Assembly (NCBI GenBank): GCA_019925095.2
Contig: CM034403.1
Coordinates: 6,949,690-7,013,689, forward strand
DNA length: 64,000 bases
Direction: 5' to 3'
Source of the DNA: Dendrolimus kikuchii
Taxonomy: Eukaryota > Arthropoda > Insecta > Lepidoptera > Lasiocampidae
Shown here: positions 45,301-50,679 of the stretch, one piece after another
Position numbering within the stretch: position 1 is the stretch's first letter
How the letters are laid out: each line of letters starts with the position of its first letter
The notes under the pieces: model-generated
Seen by the model: only the letters and a program-made list of their open reading frames with translations
Told to the model about the DNA's origin: nothing
Databases searched by the model: none
Position numbers and translations under genes: made by a program

Positions 45301-47905
45301 ATGATTTTACAGCATGAGTTCACAGCCTACCTATAAGTACAAAGCAAGCTCATTCTAAATTCTAATATCTGTAATATTATTCAATTCTAAAAGTGCTGTG
45401 TCTGTACATTGAAATTATTAAAAAAAACAGCTGGAATATACTGTAAAAATGACGGTTAGAATGGAATGGAAACCCGCTTGAACTTGTCTGGGAATAATTA
45501 AAAATGTTTTTTAAAGGTACTGTAGTACCTCGAGTATGATTCTCGAGGTCAGATTGCACATGTTTTGTACTATCCGGAGAAGTCGCATTGCAAACTTGGC
45601 CAGTGTTAAGAGATATAAAAACAGTATTAAATGCGACCATTGCTAACCGGTTACACCAAACAAAATGATATCGGGACTGACTGCAGATTGCTGCATAGAA
45701 TAATTAATTAATCTATCTATACTATAATAAATCTGTAAATGGTTCGAGTTTATAGAATGCGTTTAAAAATGTGAAAAAAATCAGGAGGGATCATTCAGAC
45801 CAGGCGATTCCGAAAATTCAATTTTTGTCTGTCTATCTTTCTATCTATCTGTCGGTCTGTTGAGCATCATGTGAAAACTACTAAACGGATTTAAATGAAA
45901 CTCCACGCAGAGCAAGCTCATATCTCGGGGCGTAACTTAGGATACTTTGTATCTCGATAAATGATATCGTTTCCACGGAATAGACGAAAATATCCAAAAA
46001 GATGGTGCTGCGATCGCATCCTTTTTCAAAACTACAGAACACATATGAACGAAATTCCACAGAGAGAAGATGACTTATATCCCTAGTTAACACTTAGGAT
46101 ACTTTTTATCCCGATAAATGATGTCGTTTCCATAGAATAGACGGATTAGCGACATAGATGGCGCTTCAATCGCGTTTTTTCAATTTACTAACAAATAACT
46201 ACGTTGTCATAAACAACATGTCATTCGTTGTATTATTTCAAATCACTTGGTTCCGACTGGCCTTTATGTTTTGCTTGGCAGTTGCCTAGACTATATGGAC
46301 TTAGTAAAATAAAGTTACTGCCTAGGATATGACACGCGGCGCAGCTGCGGGGCAAACTCTAGTGCAAAATATATGTAAATTAAATACTTAAATTAAGAAA
46401 TGACTGGACTGACTGATTGACTTTTTGTATGGTTTACAACTGCACATTTCCTTATTGTTCAGCACTTTTGTTATAACCACGTAATTTTATGTGCTGTCTC
46501 AAATAAGTTCGCAAACGCACTCTCACGTGCGCTAACATATTTGAACTCATTAAACTATATATTCATCAGATTTGCGGGTTTGCCTTGAAACAAACAAACT
46601 ATAACAGCAGAGCGAAACCCATAGTTATTTAAAAAAAAGCTAATAATAAAATCAAGGTGGCTCTATTGTTTTGTATTATAAAAAAAGTAACTCAGTTGAT
46701 TTGACATATAAAATAGTTTATAGCTTCATACATTCATTTAACAATGAAATTGTAAGATACAGTAATATGTTTATAGAGCCAAAAAAAACGTCCCAATGCT
46801 GAATTTCAGTTTCTCCATTTTAGTCTACAAACAGTATACCGCAGTCTGTATACGTAGCACACTTCTACCAATACAGACTGACGGGATTTACACATCGGCA
46901 CTCTTGATATACATGATTTCTTTGCGATATTTTTCATCGCTCTAAATACATATTGTTACAATTTGGGCCACCTACATACCTGTAGACAAAGCACATTTAT
47001 TACCTGCCGGCATTTGAGCTAATAACATTGTAACTATTTATGACTGTCTTCTTTTGTTTACTTTGTGTTTAAAATTTGTAATTAGAAAAACAGTCCATTG
47101 TGTATCGTAATCTTTTATGGCAGTCATTAGACAGATGTGTCGAACTGATTCTAAGAAATTCGATCTACGCGGGCGGGCAGCCATATTGTATCGGTTCAGT
47201 ATAAAGCAATGACCCAATGGAGAAATCGGCAATCTAGCGATAACCACTAACGAGACAAGTCGTGTGTACATTCGATAATCTATATAGCGACGGACTTTGC
47301 GCGTGTTGTTGAAACGCGCATCACGTTTGGACTGATTGTGTTCAGTTATATTTGTACTTGTGTTATACGTGTTTGTATAGTTCTAATAAATTCTGTAGTA
47401 ATTCCAACGGCATTCTAATTCGAGTCTTGTAACTCGTAACAATATTATTTGTAACAGTATACATTTTAGGCCCAAAAAATTGCCAGCGTTGCACTACCTT
47501 TTGGAGGATTCGTCTTTGCCGTAACTTGAACCAAATAATTAATTACCTTGATATTTATTTTGCTACTTCAAGGAGTCGCAACTTGAAAGTAAATTGCTTA
47601 ATTTGCAAATGTACAATCTGTTTGTTTACCAGCCTACTATTTAATTATAATTATTAAAAATATATGTTATAAATTTAAAAAAAAAACTTCGCCAAAAACA
47701 TAGTAAACGGCGATTTTTCAGTCACTTCTAACTCAATTTTTCATTTCTTAAAGAATGTGGTACAGAAAATTCTGAGTACTTAAAAAAAAACATAAAAAGA
47801 AGGTTTATATGTAAAGAAGTAATGAAGTTTTATTTTTCATTTCCAGCAACTGAACTAAAAGAGAGAATACACCAATGGCAACGCGAAAAGAAATCGACGT
47901 CGTAA
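12300..47905 (+). CDS. Ube4b: Ubiquitin conjugation factor E4 B (U-box E3/E4 ligase), complete
   Basis: Nineteen exons splice in phase to a 1228-residue protein, close to the length of vertebrate UBE4B. It extends ubiquitin chains on pre-ubiquitylated substrates and works with the p97/VCP segregase in protein quality control. The N-terminus [17 protein letters not shown] matches the family's [11 protein letters not shown] signature. Residues 9-222 are a Ser/Pro-rich disordered region; about 225-270 carry the conserved [17 protein letters not shown] helix; about 400-1140 are the Ufd2 core (for example [22 protein letters not shown]); about 1150-1224 are the U-box, with [26 protein letters not shown] split across exons 17-18. 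Intron sizes range from about 90 bp to 9.4 kb (intron 6), and most long introns are transposon-rich. All junctions are GT-AG and no lesion is seen, so the gene looks functional. Confidence 0.96.
12473..13114 (+). CDS. Ube4b: Ube4b exon 2 (residues 9-222)
   Basis: The acceptor is TTATTACAG and the donor GAG|GTCTGT, phase 0. It opens with [16 protein letters not shown] and then becomes Ser/Pro/Thr-rich and probably disordered, with an [14 protein letters not shown] stretch like the SQSMDIDG segment of vertebrate UBE4B. Confidence 0.92.
13313..13454 (+). CDS. Ube4b: Ube4b exon 3 (residues 223-270)
   Basis: The acceptor is ACAATAG and the donor GCTG|GTAAAT. It encodes [21 protein letters not shown], aligning with the SEEQALQLVCKIFRVSW helix of UBE4B. 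A different frame across this exon also yields a long ORF, which is a shadow. Confidence 0.92.
13533..14092 (+). CDS. Ube4b: Ube4b exon 4 (residues 270-456)
   Basis: The acceptor is TTATTTCAG and the donor GAAGAG|GTAAGA. It starts [16 protein letters not shown] and includes [15 protein letters not shown], the counterpart of the YYTLQFYRTE segment at the start of the Ufd2 core. Confidence 0.93.
14403..14670 (+). repeat. Dispersed repeat family S, copy 1
   Basis: It begins GTAGAGCCACGCTGGAGT and continues through AGGGCCGGCTTGCTATATG and CTAACCTTGAGATAATTGTG. A truncated copy lies at 21074-21265 (same strand), and the right part (the CCTATTCCATTCCTGTATC region) matches 61826-62010 inverted. Confidence 0.7.
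14680..14795 (+). repeat. LINE 3'-end-like fragment
   Basis: GCGTTGGCTTCATGCAAATG...AGGCCACCCGCCTGTTTGCCA ending in AATAAAATTC has the layout of many lepidopteran LINE/SINE 3' ends. Only one copy is in the window. Confidence 0.45.
14830..15078 (+). CDS. Ube4b: Ube4b exon 5 (residues 457-539)
   Basis: The acceptor is GTCATAG and the donor TTTGCC|GTAAGT, phase 0. It encodes [15 protein letters not shown]... and ends [15 protein letters not shown], matching GRELQRLSYLGAFFS of UBE4B. The codons are GC-rich. Confidence 0.93.
16306..17064 (+). mobile_element. Non-autonomous Helitron-like element(s)
   Basis: It starts TCTATACTAATATTATAAAG and ends GTCGCGGGCACAGCTAGT (the TC...CTAG pattern, no terminal inverted repeats). 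The block AACGCGCTAATCT...AAAATTCTTTCAGTGTTG...CATTTATCGAGGAAGGCTATA occurs twice (about 16355-16432 and 16859-16945), so it is two joined copies or an internal duplication. A (TA)n tract lies at 16939-16959. There is no helicase or Rep ORF. Confidence 0.65.
17355..17411 (-). mobile_element. Helitron-like terminal fragment next to exon 6
   Basis: GACAGACAGACAGTTACTTTC followed by TTTATAATATTAATAGGG is the complement of the 5' terminus (CCTACTAATATTATAAA type) of the short Helitron-like repeats. It stops about 12 bp before the exon 6 acceptor. Confidence 0.5.
17424..17670 (+). CDS. Ube4b: Ube4b exon 6 (residues 540-622)
   Basis: The acceptor CGCCCTAG has a poor pyrimidine tract; the donor is GGCCG|GTAAGT. 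It encodes [19 protein letters not shown] and then [39 protein letters not shown] in one open frame, aligning with FSVFAEDDVKVVEKYF and [23 protein letters not shown] of UBE4B. Confidence 0.92.
18310..18556 (-). repeat. SINE-like family A, copy 1 (5'-truncated)
   Basis: The complement of the family's 3' half: T-rich tail, GCAGAAGTTCAGCAGACAGGC, then CAACACCAAAGGTGCTACAA. It stops at CCACCTGGCT, lacking the family's 5' end (TATCCGTGCAGGAACGGAG). Confidence 0.8.
18886..19059 (-). mobile_element. RTE-type LINE 3' end, copy 1
   Basis: Complement of the RTE family best seen at 27627-27956. It starts with TACA repeats (the ATGT tail), then AACTTCACGCCAGTTCCCTT. Confidence 0.8.
19215..20232 (-). 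mobile_element. Mariner element (cecropia-like), deleted, with nested LINE
   Basis: The left end TTGGGTTGGCAACTAAGTCA and the right end, complement of TTGGATCGGCGACTACGTGA, are matching terminal inverted repeats followed by ATTG(T/C)GGATTT, flanked by TA at 19213-19214 and 20233-20234. On the minus strand, [13 protein letters not shown] and then, one frame over, [19 protein letters not shown] are transposase helix-turn-helix pieces. An RTE 3' end sits inside (19750-20100). Removing it leaves about 670 bp of mariner, roughly half the usual 1.3 kb, so it cannot encode transposase. Confidence 0.85.
19750..20100 (-). mobile_element. RTE-type LINE 3' end, copy 2, nested in mariner
   Basis: Begins with CATACATACATACATACAT, the complement of the ATGT tail, then AACTTCACGCCAGTTCCCTT, and extends to GACACTTTCTTTCAGACCAAC. 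It interrupts the mariner, so it inserted later. Confidence 0.85.
20343..20756. mobile_element. MITE with 19-bp inverted ends, carrying a nested Helitron-like repeat
   Basis: GCGCAGAAGGTTTGCCGAT (20347-20365) is the exact complement of ATCGGCAAACCTTCTGCGC (20734-20752). The space between is largely the Helitron-like repeat at 20412-20657. The superfamily is not assigned. Confidence 0.7.
20412..20657 (-). mobile_element. Short Helitron-like element (minus)
   Basis: Reading the complement, it starts TCTATACTAATATTATAAAG and ends GGGCCGCTAGTA after a GC-rich hairpin-like stretch. Confidence 0.65.
21074..21265 (+). repeat. Dispersed repeat family S, copy 2
   Basis: GGTAGAGCTATGCTGGAGTT...TTAGAGCCGGCTTGATC...GGTTAACCTTGAGCTAATCA parallels 14403-14560. 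It is shorter, lacking the CCTATTCCATTCC portion. Confidence 0.7.
21327..21375 (-). repeat. SINE-like family A, short fragment
   Basis: GAGTTCAACAGACAGGCAGA followed by CGGCTCCCCCGATGGAAAGG is the complement of the family's last 45 bases. Confidence 0.65.
22040..22395 (-). mobile_element. LINE C-terminal ORF end and 3' UTR
   Basis: The minus frame reads [20 protein letters not shown], then [37 protein letters not shown] and [11 protein letters not shown]: the LRWLGHVxRM...GRPxxRWxDxVExDL signature after the RT domain of RTE/CR1-like LINEs. CTCAGCGGCCCAAAAGGTGT at 22059-22078 is its 3' UTR. Confidence 0.8.
23030..23343 (+). repeat. SINE-like family A, copy 2 (full length)
   Basis: Runs from ATCCGTGCAGGAACGGAGAA to GAACTCCTGCAATAAAAAAA. 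About 310 bp, with an A-rich 3' tail. Both strands are open over much of its length. Confidence 0.85.
23346..23600 (+). repeat. Dispersed repeat family Y, copy 1
   Basis: TTTACGAAAATTCGCGGACG...GTATGAAATTTCGCACACTT...CCTTGGCGAAATCTGTGATT recurs inverted at 43365-43700. Confidence 0.7.
23822..24137 (+). mobile_element. RTE-type LINE 3' end, copy 3
   Basis: Begins AGAGTTGGTCTGAAAGAAAG, encodes an [19 protein letters not shown]...[20 protein letters not shown] fragment, and ends in ATGT repeats. It lacks about 35 bp (the VCKNKPRWR segment) present in copy 4. Confidence 0.85.
25243..25412 (+). repeat. SINE-like family A, copy 3 (5'-truncated)
   Basis: Starts at CATAAGAACCTTGAATTGTG and ends CTGAATTCCTGCAAGG without a long A tail. 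Confidence 0.75.
27122..27295 (+). CDS. Ube4b: Ube4b exon 7 (residues 622-680)
   Basis: The acceptor is TTTCTAG and the donor CTCA|GTGAGT. It encodes [50 protein letters not shown], aligning with [29 protein letters not shown] of UBE4B. The ORF running on past 27295 is intronic. Confidence 0.94.
27313..27600 (+). mobile_element. LINE C-terminal fragment just after exon 7
   Basis: The plus strand reads [30 protein letters not shown] followed by a stop. The R-GRxxxRWxDEIRxA pattern is the C-terminal end of RTE/Jockey-like RTs. It begins about 20 bp downstream of the exon 7 donor. Confidence 0.7.
27627..27956 (+). mobile_element. RTE-type LINE 3' end, copy 4 (most complete)
   Basis: It encodes [20 protein letters not shown] and [20 protein letters not shown], then [21 protein letters not shown] and a stop, the C-terminus of an RTE-clade RT. 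It is followed by AGTTATG and four to five ATGT units, the microsatellite tail typical of RTE insertions. 5'-truncated. Confidence 0.88.
27957..28475 (+). mobile_element. Non-autonomous Helitron-like element, family H2, copy 1
   Basis: Starts TAATATTATAAAATTCTAAA, contains repeated TCCCGGGAATCCCGC blocks, and ends GATGAAGTCGCGGGCATAT. Copy 2 is at 38992-39529 and a 5' fragment at 45355-45480. Confidence 0.65.
28490..28610 (+). repeat. tRNA-headed SINE
   Basis: CTCTGTGGTTGAGTAAGC (A-box-like) and GCTCCGGGTTCAATTC (B-box-like) are spaced about 50 bp apart, the internal polymerase III promoter of a tRNA-derived SINE. Confidence 0.6.
28738..29768 (-). mobile_element. Penelope-like element end with GIY-YIG domain and inverted terminal repeats
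   Basis: The minus frame around 29540-29190 reads [20 protein letters not shown] and then [40 protein letters not shown]: the C-terminal GIY-YIG endonuclease of Penelope-like retroelements. Two in-frame stops (after NIKT and after MMREAI) show it is dead. About 200 bp at 28765-28980 are inverted at 29565-29768 (CATAATAAAATTACGTTTTA against its near-complement), matching the terminal repeats of this class. The RT domain is absent. Confidence 0.75.
29994..30064 (+). mobile_element. RTE-type LINE 3' tip, copy 5
   Basis: Only CGTTGTTCGTGCCTACCCCG onward plus the ATGT tail remains: about 70 bp of extreme 5' truncation. Confidence 0.8.
30065..30665. other. Intronic AT-rich DNA
   Basis: Part of Ube4b intron 7. 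No ORF, repeat or RNA gene that I can support. Confidence 0.5.
30670..30985 (+). repeat. SINE-like family A, copy 4
   Basis: Runs from TATCCATGCAAGAACGGAGA to GAACTCATGCAATAAAAAAA. It is more diverged than copies 2, 6 and 7, mainly by C-to-T changes. Confidence 0.82.
31495..31640 (+). repeat. LINE 3'-UTR-like fragment
   Basis: TTTTATCGTGGTAGACGTTC...CTCACCTGATGTTAAGTGA followed by CTAAGATGGAGCACGTTTAC is a motif common in lepidopteran LINE 3' UTRs. The 131-aa ORF ending here borrows its last residues from the repeat. Confidence 0.45.
31760..32040 (-). repeat. SINE-like family A, copy 5
   Basis: Complement orientation, from a T-rich run at 31761 to GTTCCTGCACAGATAA at 32040. Related flanking blocks (CGTAA-CACCAAT...CCTTTTGGTCG) lie on both sides at 31705-31752 and 32068-32118. 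Confidence 0.8.
32191..32311 (+). CDS. Ube4b: Ube4b exon 8 (residues 680-720)
   Basis: The acceptor is CATTCCCAG and the donor ATTAG|GTAAGC. It encodes [39 protein letters not shown], aligning with [29 protein letters not shown]. It is too short for a simple ORF search. Confidence 0.93.
32312..33045. other. Intronic AT-rich DNA
   Basis: Start of Ube4b intron 8. Nothing recognisable. Confidence 0.5.
33046..33642 (+). mobile_element. Penelope-like element, internally deleted copy
   Basis: The left terminal repeat (CATTATAATAAAACTACG-like, then GGTTTTTCCGACGTTTCGGC) joins directly to [20 protein letters not shown] and [13 protein letters not shown], the last coding residues of the element seen inverted at 28738-29768. 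The right terminal repeat (33440-33600) is the inverse of the left, with an extra 3' tip TATACAAGTCGCGAAAACTT. Confidence 0.75.
33919..34050 (+). CDS. Ube4b: Ube4b exon 9 (residues 720-764)
   Basis: The acceptor is GGTTTCAG and the donor CACAG|GTAAAT. It encodes [43 protein letters not shown], aligning with the [22 protein letters not shown] region. The exon was found by homology, not by ORF length. Confidence 0.93.
34051..35050. other. Ube4b intron 9
   Basis: AT-rich, with a GC-richer patch at 34640-34890 that has no convincing ORF. No repeat recurs in the window. Confidence 0.5.
35051..35251 (+). CDS. Ube4b: Ube4b exon 10 (residues 764-831)
   Basis: The acceptor is TCGCCGCAG and the donor GTGCA|GTAAGT. 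It encodes [33 protein letters not shown] and [19 protein letters not shown], the latter matching ALPEFYVEDVAEFLFFIVQ. It is very GC-rich, unlike neighbouring exon 11. Confidence 0.94.
35361..35445 (+). repeat. Possible pogo/Tigger-like terminal fragment
   Basis: ACAGTGAAACCTTATTATAA followed by CGAACCTCGATATAATG resembles the CAGTGAAACCT...TATAACG ends of pogo-type elements. No partner end was found. Confidence 0.35.
35566..35871 (+). repeat. SINE-like family A, copy 6
   Basis: Full length, TATCCGTGCAGGAACGGAGA to CTGCAATAAAAAAAA, with small deletions (AGGTAGGGCG lacks the family's GGT). Confidence 0.85.
36060..36112. repeat. GACA microsatellite
   Basis: Interrupted (GACA)n: CAGACAGACAGACAGTACAG then ACAGACAGACAATGACAGAC. 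Confidence 0.85.
36241..36583 (+). CDS. Ube4b: Ube4b exon 11 (residues 831-945)
   Basis: The acceptor is TTGTTTCAG and the donor CAG|GTTGGT. It encodes [39 protein letters not shown] and [17 protein letters not shown], the best conserved part of the Ufd2 core. Confidence 0.95.
36655..36810. repeat. Dispersed repeat family X, copy 2
   Basis: Matches 3660-3830 in the same orientation: ATTCCTGACAAGGGTAATTG and GAGACTCCTTTGAGTATTTT. Confidence 0.6.
36887..36982 (+). CDS. Ube4b: Ube4b exon 12 (residues 946-977)
   Basis: The acceptor is GTCTTCCAG and the donor ACG|GTAAGT, phase 0. It encodes [29 protein letters not shown], aligning with [26 protein letters not shown]. Confidence 0.95.
37112..37440. 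repeat. Three tandem ~105-bp repeat units
   Basis: The core (CCGATTGCAGC then AATCTAAACC and CCACTTGAACACA followed by AAAATAAT) occurs three times, diverged: about 37117-37225, 37226-37325 and 37326-37440. Confidence 0.6.
37649..37872 (-). mobile_element. Short Helitron-like element
   Basis: The complement starts CCTACTAATATTATAAACGC and ends GGGGCGCAGCTAGTC. The middle (GATGTGTAAGCTATATTATT...CATCAAAATCCATTCAGTAG) is shared with 50215-50390. Confidence 0.65.
37962..38083 (+). CDS. Ube4b: Ube4b exon 13 (residues 978-1018)
   Basis: The acceptor is TGTGGTCAG and the donor GCCAG|GTAAAC. It encodes [40 protein letters not shown], aligning with LKRIHEVQEEM...QSQLAQDERVSRSYLALA. Strikingly GC-rich. 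Confidence 0.94.
38165..38470 (+). mobile_element. LINE C-terminal fragment, second RTE-like family, copy 1
   Basis: [20 protein letters not shown]...[13 protein letters not shown] followed by frameshifted DDMMK-like residues. WYGHIxRR...GRPxxxW is the RT C-terminal signature. A second copy is on the minus strand at 59806-59960. Confidence 0.75.
38992..39529 (+). mobile_element. Non-autonomous Helitron-like element, family H2, copy 2
   Basis: TAATATTATAAAATTCTAAA...GACGAAGTCGCGGGCATATG ending CTAGT. Closely parallels 27957-28475, including the GAGAACAC/AAGA-C-CAATTTTTTTTAGA block. Confidence 0.7.
39667..39805 (+). CDS. Ube4b: Ube4b exon 14 (residues 1018-1064)
   Basis: The acceptor is ATATTTCAG and the donor CTCAAG|GTACTA. 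It encodes [46 protein letters not shown], nearly identical to the vertebrate segment. Confidence 0.96.
40193..40790 (+). mobile_element. Possible solo LTR
   Basis: TGTTGCTAAAGTTAATAGGCC at the left resembles the start of the better-defined LTR at 46954. The right end ATTCGTAACA follows AACGGCATTTTAAATTC, as in that LTR. TATATAAGG at 40545 could be a TATA box. No target duplication was found. Confidence 0.4.
40974..41193. mobile_element. Palindromic MITE family P, copy 2, abutting exon 15
   Basis: Ends CGTTCCTTTAGTAGCTCACA and the complement of CGTTCCATTAATGGTTCACA are imperfect inverted repeats. 220 bp, no ORF. Its right end is 21 bp from the exon 15 boundary. Confidence 0.8.
41215..41328 (+). 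CDS. Ube4b: Ube4b exon 15 (residues 1065-1102)
   Basis: The acceptor is ATTGTTCAG and the donor GACGAG|GTGACA. It encodes [38 protein letters not shown], matching [35 protein letters not shown]. GC-rich codons. Confidence 0.95.
41672..41985. mobile_element. MITE with ~75-bp terminal inverted repeats
   Basis: AGATCCCAGTCACCTCAGAC at the left is inverted at the right (complement of GTCTGGGGTGACGGGATCT). The match continues through ATTTTTAGGATCGGTAGTTT and ends about 75 bp in. Confidence 0.8.
42562..42682 (+). CDS. Ube4b: Ube4b exon 16 (residues 1103-1143)
   Basis: The acceptor is TTTCCACACAG and the donor GTTG|GTAAGT. It encodes [40 protein letters not shown], matching RSYSKELFEEVISKM...IEKFKLLAEKVEEIV. 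Confidence 0.94.
43365..43700 (-). repeat. Dispersed repeat family Y, copy 2
   Basis: Complement of 23346-23600: GTTCTGTTGTCAAAGACTAT...ATCACAGATTTCGCCAAGGC...CCTCCGTCAGCGCAATTTTC. Confidence 0.7.
43982..44088 (+). CDS. Ube4b: Ube4b exon 17 (residues 1143-1178), first part of U-box
   Basis: The acceptor is AATTGCAG and the donor GGAAAG|GTACAA. It encodes [20 protein letters not shown] and PVLLPSGK, the start of the U-box that binds E2 enzymes. The ORF running past 44088 is intronic. Confidence 0.96.
44143..44208. repeat. 25-nt hairpin
   Basis: GGTGAAAGTGGCCTATTTAG plus GCACGA (44143-44168) pairs with 44183-44208 apart from two single-base bulges. It lies 55 bp after exon 17. Confidence 0.7.
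44503..44811 (+). repeat. SINE-like family A, copy 7
   Basis: Full length, TATCCGTGCAGGAACGGAGA to GTGCAATAAAAAAAA. The 70-codon frame [20 protein letters not shown]... is open, as in copies 2, 4 and 6. Confidence 0.85.
45079..45172 (+). CDS. Ube4b: Ube4b exon 18 (residues 1179-1210), U-box core
   Basis: The acceptor is GTTTGCAG and the donor CCAG|GTAGAC. It encodes [20 protein letters not shown] and [11 protein letters not shown], matching [26 protein letters not shown]. Confidence 0.96.
45355..45480 (+). mobile_element. Helitron-like family H2, 5' fragment
   Basis: TAATATTATTCAATTCTAAA then AGTGCTGTGTCTGTACATTG and AACAGCTGGAATATACTGT match the first ~100 bp of 38992-39529. Confidence 0.6.
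45710..46365 (+). mobile_element. Helitron-like/MITE element
   Basis: Starts ATCTATCTATACTATAATAA and ends GACACGCGGCGCAGCTGCGG then GGCAAACTCTAGTGC. It has internal repeats (AACTTAGGATACTTTGTATC and ACACTTAGGATACTTTTTAT; two ATAAATGAT-TCGTTTCCA-GGAATAGACG blocks). Confidence 0.55.
46954..47441 (+). mobile_element. Solo LTR (gypsy/BEL-type) with 4-bp target duplication
   Basis: Starts TGTTACAATTTGGGCC and ends ACTCGTAACA, so TGTTAC...GTAACA. ATAT flanks it on both sides (46950-46953 and 47442-47445). It contains a TATA-like TATATAGCG near 47281 and AATAAA near 47385, in the order U3-R-U5. No internal retroelement sequence remains. Confidence 0.7.
47847..47905 (+). CDS. Ube4b: Ube4b exon 19 (residues 1210-1228 and stop)
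   Basis: The acceptor is TTTCATTTCCAG. It encodes [19 protein letters not shown] and TAA, matching [20 protein letters not shown], the closing helix of the U-box protein. Confidence 0.95.
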
Positions 47906-48092
47906 GCGTCAGCAGCCAACAGTAACTAAGTCTGATGTATATATAAAATCGTATATAAAGACTAACGGCTGGATATTTCCGCCTTTTGGAGTGGACTATT
48001 GTCCGTGTGCGTGAATGTATGATTATTCCATGTATGCTGCAGTGTGTGAGAGGATACGGCTCTGATCGAGGCAGAGTGACTCGCTTAAGTTA

Positions 48093-48098
48093 AATAAA
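48093..48098 (+). promoter_or_regulatory. Putative Ube4b poly(A) signal
   Basis: First AATAAA after the stop codon, 190 bp downstream. Other AATAAA-like sites further on (about 48700) cannot be excluded. Confidence 0.5.
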
Positions 48099-48099
48099 A

Positions 48100-48880
48100 C
48101 GATCCTGAACGAAGTGTAGTTTAGGGAAATGGTGTGATAACAATATGTATATGTATATAATGGCGCCGCCGCACCTGCGATAATGTTAAAGATATTGACT
48201 GCGGCCGAATTCGTCTTATTTAAAGCGTTAAAAATAACGCCGTTATCGAATAGCTACATTATTGTATATATATATGTTATCTGTCAATATTTAACTTCGG
48301 TAACAATGTCGCATATCAAATAACGCATTCAACCTATAGCCATATCTGCGTGAAACGGCCTATATCTGTAACATAATTGCAGATGAAGCCCCACCATATA
48401 ACATGAAAGATTAGGAATGACAAGTGTCCATGAAAATTTGTGATTTCCTAAAAGCTCCTAAATTCCACACTTGTAGATGGCACCACGGGTCATGTTTTTG
48501 TTGCATCAAATTAATCAATGAAATCTCTTTATTGTTCACCATAAACTTAAACCTAGACAATTAATATAGTCTATGGATACATTTGCATTGATTGATTGAT
48601 GAAATAATGGGTGGCCTTATCGCTCAGAGCGAACTCGTCCAGGCAACCCAGAGTCCAAGGAGACTATAAGAAAATTTAAACAATATTTGATAATGTAATT
48701 AAAATAAAACTAATACAATTGTAATTAATTACATATTAATGGAAAAAAAAACAACTATACAATAATATAATTGTATTTATTGCAATCATTTTTATTTAAT
48801 TTGCAATATTTTACCAATAATGATCAGGGATCAAGTGTACTTGCATTTCGTTATAATAGCAAAACATCATTAACCACCAC
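48100..48880. other. Downstream flank of Ube4b
   Basis: AT-rich, no ORF. It may include an extended 3' UTR. TCCAGGCAACCCAGAGTCCA at 48637 looks repeat-derived but has no partner here. Confidence 0.4.
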
Positions 48881-48884
48881 GGCG

Positions 48885-49060
48885 CTGCTATTCTGGGAAT
48901 CTCTATACCTATGCGAAAGTTGTCTGCTCTCGTGCCGTCGCTCCACCGCTGACCCCCGCTTGACAGCGAAAGTGCGGCGGTGGCGTGGTAGCGGCATGGC
49001 GGTGATCTAGTCTAAACAGTTTAGCGGCGCAGTGGCGGTGTCGTGTACCCGTACACTTAG
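48885..49060. repeat. GC-rich repeat family Z, copy 1
   Basis: TATGCGAAAGTTGTCTGCTC then CCGCTTGACAGCGAAAGTGC resembles 60960-61020 (TATGCAAATGTTGTCCGTCT, CCGCTTGACAGCGAGAGTCG). It is partly palindromic around GACAGCG. Confidence 0.55.
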
Positions 49061-49421
49061 GCTTCCAATCAACATTTTATCGTCAGCTCTAGTCTTTTCA
49101 GACAAATTAAATATTAACTGCCTACCTAAGTGGAGTTAGATATGTCGCTCGCGCTTTTGAAGATATACATTATGAATATTTTCTTACGACAACTCTGCAT
49201 AACACAAATCTTAACAGTAAAATTACGAATGTTACAAAAAACATTTTGATTAAGATAAGGAAGAAATTAAAAAAAAATCACAAGAATTAATACTTATATA
49301 TAAAAATGTATATGAAACCAAAATCAAATTTCTGTGAAATTTCGTAATTCTATTGTAAAGGTTGTCTTATATACATTTGACGTAAGTAAATTCTGTCAAA
49401 TTATATATTCAACGATTGCTA

Positions 49422-49788
49422 CGTTCCATTAGGAACGACCACGTTCACGACCGCGATTGTTCCCGTTCCACTTGCTTGCGGACGTTATAATCATAAACGC
49501 TAGTGGAACGGGTTATGGAGCGTTGATGTCATTAATGTCATACGCATTACGCAAATGTCATTGGTTGATATGAAAATCGCGCCTTTTTCAATGTGTTGAC
49601 AAGAGAGAATTAATGCTCTGTGGTCAACGCCCACTTCGACCCACCTTTTGACATGGGTCGTTGTGGGCGTCGTGTGATCGAAAATGATGACGTCATTAGT
49701 GACGTTTTCGCCACGACCACAACGATCGCGGTCGCCTTGTGGAACGGCTAACTGAGCATTTTGGGCGTTGTGAGTTACTAATGGAACG
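49422..49788. mobile_element. Palindromic MITE family P, copy 3 (longest)
   Basis: CGTTCCATTAG at the left is inverted as CTAATGGAACG at the right. 367 bp; internally palindromic (ACGACCGCGATTGTTCCC against GAACGGC..AACGATCGCGGTCG). No ORF. Confidence 0.8.
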
Positions 49789-50214
49789 CCCTAAATGTGG
49801 TCATACACTAGTAAATTAGCGAACTCCATTTAAGTATAACCTTAGGGACAAAAATAAAATGACCCAAGATAGTGAAGATTTCATATCTTATACGACTTAG
49901 TTTTGTATCTTGTTAAGTAGAAAAGTGTACTTAACACAAAAAATATGAAACATACTTCTAAGACGCCATTCCAATGACGAAAATCAATTTAAGTGAGTTA
50001 TTCTGTATTTGACATGAGTTCAACATTTCAATAAAGTTGTGTTTGGATAGTGAGATCGTTTAGTATTAGAGGCGACTTCGTCTGCGTTTGTCTTGAATAT
50101 TTGCATTACAACTACAACCATCAACGACGTCTGCCTGCCTTCAGGTCGGATACTCGGCGGTGATGTATATTATTCGCATGGCCCCACACCATGAAACGAC
50201 TCATAACGGCAGCA

Positions 50215-50390
50215 TATCTACTTGACAGTTGATGTATATAATGTAGCCTACATATCATTCCGATGTATAAGCTATATTACTATTAACTTTCATCAAAATC
50301 GATCGATTAGTTTTACATGAAAGAGTAATGCAAACATCCATCCATCTACACAAACTTTCTCGTTTATAAATATAGGGTAACAAGTGTATT
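50215..50390 (-). mobile_element. Helitron-like fragment related to 37649-37872
   Basis: GATGTATAAGCTATATTACT...TCATCAAAATCGATCGATTA...CATCCATC and CTTTCTCGTTTATAAATATA follow the same order as the copy at 37649-37872. Confidence 0.55.
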
Positions 50391-50679
50391 ATATGAAGTA
50401 AAATGGCGGCAGTCTGAGCAATCATCCTTGTGAATATCATAAATATTTTAACTCACTTTATATCGGTTGTATGTTCGTGTTATATGCCTAGAGTTATGCG
50501 AGACGATGCTCAACCACACACCCGCATATTTCGCCAGTCATGACACATGTGTGCGACTTCACTTGGACTTATGATTTTTAATTCTAAGAATTTTACACCT
50601 TGAATATAAGAGAGTTCGTTGTGGATTTATGGCCGGTTTCTATATCTGATTATCCATTCATTTGCCTTACTACTGGTTC

